Source of the DNA: an uncultured Geobacter sp.
GTDB taxonomy: Bacteria > Desulfobacterota > Desulfuromonadia > Geobacterales > CAIOGM01
Length of the DNA stretch: 46,577 bases
Direction: 5' to 3'
Assembly: GCA_903857795.1 (NCBI GenBank)
Contig: CAIOGM010000004.1
Location: forward strand, 1-46,577
The translations under genes were made by a program, and so were the position numbers. How positions within the stretch are numbered: position 1 is the stretch's first letter; each line of letters begins with the position of its first letter. Of this stretch, positions 43,349-46,577 are shown piece after piece. The notes beneath the pieces are model-generated. The model searched no databases, was not told the DNA's origin, and saw nothing but the letters and a program-made list of their open reading frames with translations.

Positions 43349-43478
43349 CACGGAGACACGGAGAATAATCTCTCATGGTTTCGTATTGTTGCACTAACGT
43401 GAGTGCTGATACAGGTCAAACCTTTTGGGTTGAAACCAAGAATCAAACATTCTCAGTGATTTCCTCCGTGTCTCCGTG
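43349..43478. repeat. Inverted repeat CACGGAGACACGGAG around a 100-base spacer
   Basis: CACGGAGACACGGAG (43349-43363) and CTCCGTGTCTCCGTG (43464-43478) are perfect complements separated by exactly 100 bases that contain no gene. This sequence type occurs as a short interspersed repeat in many environmental bacteria. It sits between the MipA-like gene and the carbonic anhydrase start and may act as a transcript-end hairpin. The remaining gap sequence 43292-43514 shows nothing else. Confidence 0.6.
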
Positions 43479-43514
43479 GTTCAAATGCCGTTTTTAGGAT
43501 TAAGGGGAGAGTTG

Positions 43515-44132
43515 ATGATCGATCACGGTAAAGAGATACCAGTCGGCGCCGACGAGGCACTTGCGCGTCTGATGGATGGCAACGCACGTTTTCTTCGTGG
43601 TGAGCCGTGTAATTCCCTGACGCCCAGAGAAGTTCTCGCAAATCTTGCCAAAGGGCAGCGGCCCTACGCGATCATCCTGGGCTGCAGCGATTCGCGAGTG
43701 CCGCCGGAGCTGATTTTTGACGCGGGATTTGGTGACCTATTCATAATTCGTGTGGCAGGCAATGTCATGTCGCCCGAGGTCTGGGGGAGCATTCAGTATG
43801 CGGGGGCGCACTTGAAGAGCCAACTGATTATGGTCCTTGGACACGAAGGTTGCGGCGCCGTACAAGCAGCGGTTGCTGCGAAATTTCAAGGTGTAATTGA
43901 GCGTTCGCGCATTGAGGTACTGCTCCAAAATATGCTGCCGGCTCTTGGCGATATCGATCCGGAGCTATCGACACAGCAACAGCTGGAGCACGCCGTCGAA
44001 GCTAACGTCCGCTGGTCCATGAGCCAGCTTCTTGATTCACCGGAAGGGCGCGCGCGATTGGCCGAAGGGCGCATGAAGCTGGTAGGGGGGGTATGCGAGA
44101 TTGCAACCGGGCGAGTGCGGCTGCTCAAGTGA
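43515..44132 (+). CDS. Beta-class carbonic anhydrase
   Basis: 205 residues from ATG 43515, which has AGGGGAGA upstream; an open frame from 43476 includes repeat DNA and is rejected. Zinc ligands C57 (GCSDSR, with D59 and R61), H110 and C113 (LGHEGCGAV) are all present, as is the FIIRVAGNV strand. It interconverts CO2 and bicarbonate, in the cytoplasm since no signal peptide is seen. It may supply bicarbonate to carboxylases. Alone: next gene begins 70 bases later with its own ribosome-binding site. Confidence 0.93.
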   Translation: MIDHGKEIPVGADEALARLMDGNARFLRGEPCNSLTPREVLANLAKGQRPYAIILGCSDSRVPPELIFDAGFGDLFIIRVAGNVMSPEVWGSIQYAGAHLKSQLIMVLGHEGCGAVQAAVAAKFQGVIERSRIEVLLQNMLPALGDIDPELSTQQQLEHAVEANVRWSMSQLLDSPEGRARLAEGRMKLVGGVCEIATGRVRLLK

Positions 44133-44202
44133 TCACACAAAAGGCGTAAATTGACCGGCAGTACCCCTGTATATACAACTTTTACAGCATCCAGGAGGTG
44201 CC

Positions 44203-46185
44203 ATGGCCACCGTGTTCGTATATCCCGTTTCACCGCGCTCCGGTTTAAGAGGTGCACCTTTCCGGCGTCTCCTGTTCGCTCTGGCTCTGCTGCTGGCGCC
44301 ACTATTGTTTACCGGATGCTCCACCCCTGCGGGTATTACCCGTATTTCCACCACAGAGTCTTATCGACAAAGCACCAGCAATCCGCTTAACGATGGGGTC
44401 CTGAGTAACGCTACACGTGTGGTGCTCCAGCGCTACGATCTTATCAACACGTACGCTGATGAACCGGTTTCCACACTCCGCCTGCTCCACGAGACTGCGC
44501 TGAGTGACGAACGTCGGGATCTTCTCTTCGCCCTGGCGGAACTCTCGTATCTCCATGGGGAACGACTCCATGGCAGCAATTCCTGGGACGATGTGGCACA
44601 CGCTCAGGATTATTTTCTCCTGTCGGCACTCTATGCCTATCTCTACCTCCTCGATGAGGGTAAAGAGTCGCCACCAACTGCGTGGGACATAAAGTTCCGG
44701 GAGGCGTGCGATCTTTACAATCGTGCTCTTGGCAGGGGGTTTCCGGCGGACGAAGATGGCGCCTTGTCCATCGGGTCCAGGGTGCGCCATCTCCCCATGG
44801 GTGAGTTGACCATTGTCCCGAATCTGGACTCCTTCAACTGGAAGTTCGATGACTTCGAGAGCTTTCTGCCGGCGAACAACTATGAAGTCTATGGTTTTAT
44901 GGTGCGCAACAGGACCTCGGGGCTGGGTCTCCCGCTGATTGCGGTGACAAAGCAGAGCCCGGAAGCGCCCAACGGCGGGGCGCTCCCCGTAACCGCTTTT
45001 CTTAGAATTACCGGTGGAGTTGCGGCGTTAGGGAGTGGTAATGCCAGTGCCACCATGGAGCTGTACTCGGCCTACGATCGGACGGAAGTCACGGTCAACG
45101 GTCGAACCGTCCCCCTGGAAACCGATTCCACCGCTCCGCTGGCGTATCGGCTCAACAGTTCTGCCGTCTGGAACCTTGGCCTTACGCGGTTTCTGGGCGG
45201 CGGCAGAATTGACAACCACCTGCTCCTCGTTCAACCATACGAACCGGGGCGAATCCCGGTGGTGTTCGTGCATGGCACCGCCAGCAGCCCGGTCTGGTGG
45301 GCGGAGATGCTCAACACGCTGCGCGCAGACCCGGTTATCCGCAAGCGTTTTCAATTCTGGTTTTACCAGTATAACAGCAGCAACATGATCCTCCTTTCGG
45401 CGGCAGACCTGCGGGACTCCTTGACCGACATGGTGAAACAGCTCGATCCGGAGGGGAAGGACCCGGCCCTGCGCCAGATGGTGGTTGTCGGCCACAGCCA
45501 GGGGGGGCTCCTGACCAAAATGGCGGTGGTGGCGCCGGGAAACAAGCTCTGGGAAGGCATCAGCGACAAGAATCTTGACGAAATGGACGCGAACGAGGAG
45601 CTCAAGGGGATGGCCCGCCGGATGTTCTTCTTCGAACCGCTCCCCTTTGTCAAAGAAGTTGTCTTTATCTCCACTCCCCATCGGGGCAGCTTCCTGACGC
45701 ACGAATGGGTACGAAACCTTGTCCGGAAGCTTGTAAGCATTCCCTTCGACATTATGACCCTGGACCCAAAGCTGTTTATTCAGGCAGCAGCCCAACTCAG
45801 ACTCCCCCCGATGATGCGCAGTATACCCACGAGTGTCGACGGGATGTCGGCGGACAACCCGAACCTGAAGACCCTTATAACCCTCCCCCTGGCGCCGGGG
45901 GTAATCGGGCACTCGATCATCGCCGTTTTACCGGGAATGGAGATCAAAAGCGGAAACGACGGGGTGGTAGAGTATCAGAGCGCCCATCTCGACGGGGTGG
46001 AGTCCGAGTTCATCGTCCGCTCTGGTCACTCTTGTCAGGGACACCCTTTTGCTATTGAGGAGGTCAGGAGAATCCTCAGGAAACATATCGGGGTTGGAGT
46101 GACAGGTCCGGAAGAGTTTGCTGCGACCAAAATAAAGTTCGACAAAGTGACACCGGAGTCTGCCGCTAAAACCAGTCCCGAATAG
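44203..46185 (+). CDS. Lipoprotein with alpha/beta-hydrolase domain
   Basis: 660 residues, AGGAGGTG before the ATG. The N terminus carries a signal with a lipobox (LLFTGC, C39), so it is a lipid-anchored envelope protein. The C-terminal half is an alpha/beta-hydrolase: VVFVHGTASSPVWWAEML (oxyanion region), the nucleophile Ser432 in GHSQGG, and a late GHSCQGHPF His candidate. The first half (about 45-330) resembles nothing I can name and may hold a lid or substrate domain. Likely a lipase or esterase acting on outer-membrane lipids; substrate unknown. A catalytic acid is not clearly visible by eye. Confidence 0.85.
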   Translation: MATVFVYPVSPRSGLRGAPFRRLLFALALLLAPLLFTGCSTPAGITRISTTESYRQSTSNPLNDGVLSNATRVVLQRYDLINTYADEPVSTLRLLHETALSDERRDLLFALAELSYLHGERLHGSNSWDDVAHAQDYFLLSALYAYLYLLDEGKESPPTAWDIKFREACDLYNRALGRGFPADEDGALSIGSRVRHLPMGELTIVPNLDSFNWKFDDFESFLPANNYEVYGFMVRNRTSGLGLPLIAVTKQSPEAPNGGALPVTAFLRITGGVAALGSGNASATMELYSAYDRTEVTVNGRTVPLETDSTAPLAYRLNSSAVWNLGLTRFLGGGRIDNHLLLVQPYEPGRIPVVFVHGTASSPVWWAEMLNTLRADPVIRKRFQFWFYQYNSSNMILLSAADLRDSLTDMVKQLDPEGKDPALRQMVVVGHSQGGLLTKMAVVAPGNKLWEGISDKNLDEMDANEELKGMARRMFFFEPLPFVKEVVFISTPHRGSFLTHEWVRNLVRKLVSIPFDIMTLDPKLFIQAAAQLRLPPMMRSIPTSVDGMSADNPNLKTLITLPLAPGVIGHSIIAVLPGMEIKSGNDGVVEYQSAHLDGVESEFIVRSGHSCQGHPFAIEEVRRILRKHIGVGVTGPEEFAATKIKFDKVTPESAAKTSPE

Positions 46186-46550
46186 TGAATCCGAGGAAAA
46201 GGCTTAAAGTCCTTGGGGATAAAACAATGATTTTGCCGTTGTCGTTCTTAGCGTCCTTGCGACTTGGCGTCTTTGCGTTGGGCGCTCTATAATCCTTCAG
46301 CTATTCCCGCTGACGCTGTAACCATCTAAAAACGTGATTGTTTTGAAATATCGCTTCTTAATAAAATTCCAAGAAAAGCTGCGACATCGATTTGTCCCGT
46401 ATGAATCACAGTCGTAAGTTTCAGAGGCTAGGCAAAACGTAACTTTCTTATATTATTCGTAAAAACAGCTTATGGTGGCGATTTTTTACTTGACACCGGG
46501 CCTATAGGGTGGCGGCATTTTCTCGTTGACTCATTTTAATCTACGAGGTA
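46186..46550. other. Non-coding region with GCGTC-type repeat fragments
   Basis: 365 bases without a gene. 46244-46281 reads TTAGCGTCCTTGCGACTTGG followed by CGTCTTTGCGTTGGGCGC, a tandem-like pattern (complement CGCAAAGACGC) found as interspersed repeats in many genomes. The rest is AT-rich with no clear promoter. Confidence 0.45.
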
Positions 46551-46577
46551 ATGAGAATGCCCAAAGCACGACTTGTC
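46551..46577 (+). mobile_element. Start of a REP-associated (Y1) transposase, cut by the window end
   Basis: ATG at 46551 (or 46557) with GAGG upstream begins MRMPKARLV. Short tyrosine transposases of the IS200/REP-associated group start with this kind of sequence (MPRKARL or MPKARL before a Y1 domain). Only nine codons are in the window, so this rests on a brief match and on AT-rich flanking DNA with repeats. Confidence 0.4.

Noticed and set aside
1-46577. tRNA, rRNA or riboswitch
   Set aside because: No cloverleaf, rRNA motif or convincing c-di-GMP (GEMM) aptamer was seen by eye in the intergenic regions; a covariance-model search would be needed to exclude them.

Overview
The window looks like chromosomal DNA of a Geobacter-like member of the Desulfuromonadia (Desulfobacterota). 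This is inferred from the GC-rich coding style, an eight-heme c-type cytochrome fused to TPRs, a sensor-kinase remnant with an ABC-type substrate-binding sensor, MlaE/MlaD genes with a lipid-export flavour, and many C-rich intergenic repeats. No rRNA, tRNA, phage or CRISPR was seen.

Layout. (1) 169-8776: a tight plus-strand run of two TMTC-like multipass proteins with TPR tails, a YfhO-family membrane protein, a B12-binding-type radical SAM protein and a family 9 glycosyltransferase. A third TMTC-like paralogue lies at 9986-11929, after a small coupled cassette that ends in a GNAT acetyltransferase. (2) 12318-13634: a response-regulator/histidine-kinase hybrid. (3) 13844-21495: leuC-leuD run by overlaps into a WPFF-repeat exported protein of unknown function, an MlaE permease without an adjacent ATPase, an MlaD/MCE protein, a CruF-type carotenoid protein and a Wzx-like flippase. 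(4) 21508-26913: polysaccharide genes (three GT4 enzymes, a methyltransferase and a GT11-like enzyme). (5) 26953-30474: minus-strand pair of ABC-2 permeases separated by a repeat-filled gap, plus an MTAN/HpnG-like phosphorylase. (6) 30673-31934: class I fructose-1,6-bisphosphatase and a small acidic cysteine protein, closed by a clear terminator. (7) 32194-34330: a graveyard holding a collapsed type III DNA methyltransferase, an MNT/HEPN pair whose HEPN tail is altered, and a broken sensor kinase. (8) 34353-46185: mainly exported proteins: cytochrome-TPR, a RidA/chorismatase-like protein with an apparent frameshift, a sulfatase, a Tat-exported 5'-nucleotidase-type phosphoesterase, an outer-membrane protein remnant, a glycine-zipper protein, a MipA/OmpV protein, a beta-carbonic anhydrase and a lipoprotein hydrolase. 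The last bases appear to begin a REP-associated (Y1) transposase.

How it fits together. The first half is mostly envelope building: sugar transfer to lipids or proteins, polysaccharide assembly and flipping, and phospholipid transport. The second half mixes central carbon metabolism, periplasmic hydrolases and decayed mobile or defence genes. The most unusual items are the approximately 19-residue WPFF-type repeat protein locked between leuD and mlaE, the three TMTC-like paralogues beside YfhO and a radical SAM enzyme, the ATG-coupled three-ORF GNAT cassette, and the eight-G tract that separates the start codon of the chorismatase-like gene from its reading frame. All functions are read from sequence motifs without database searches.
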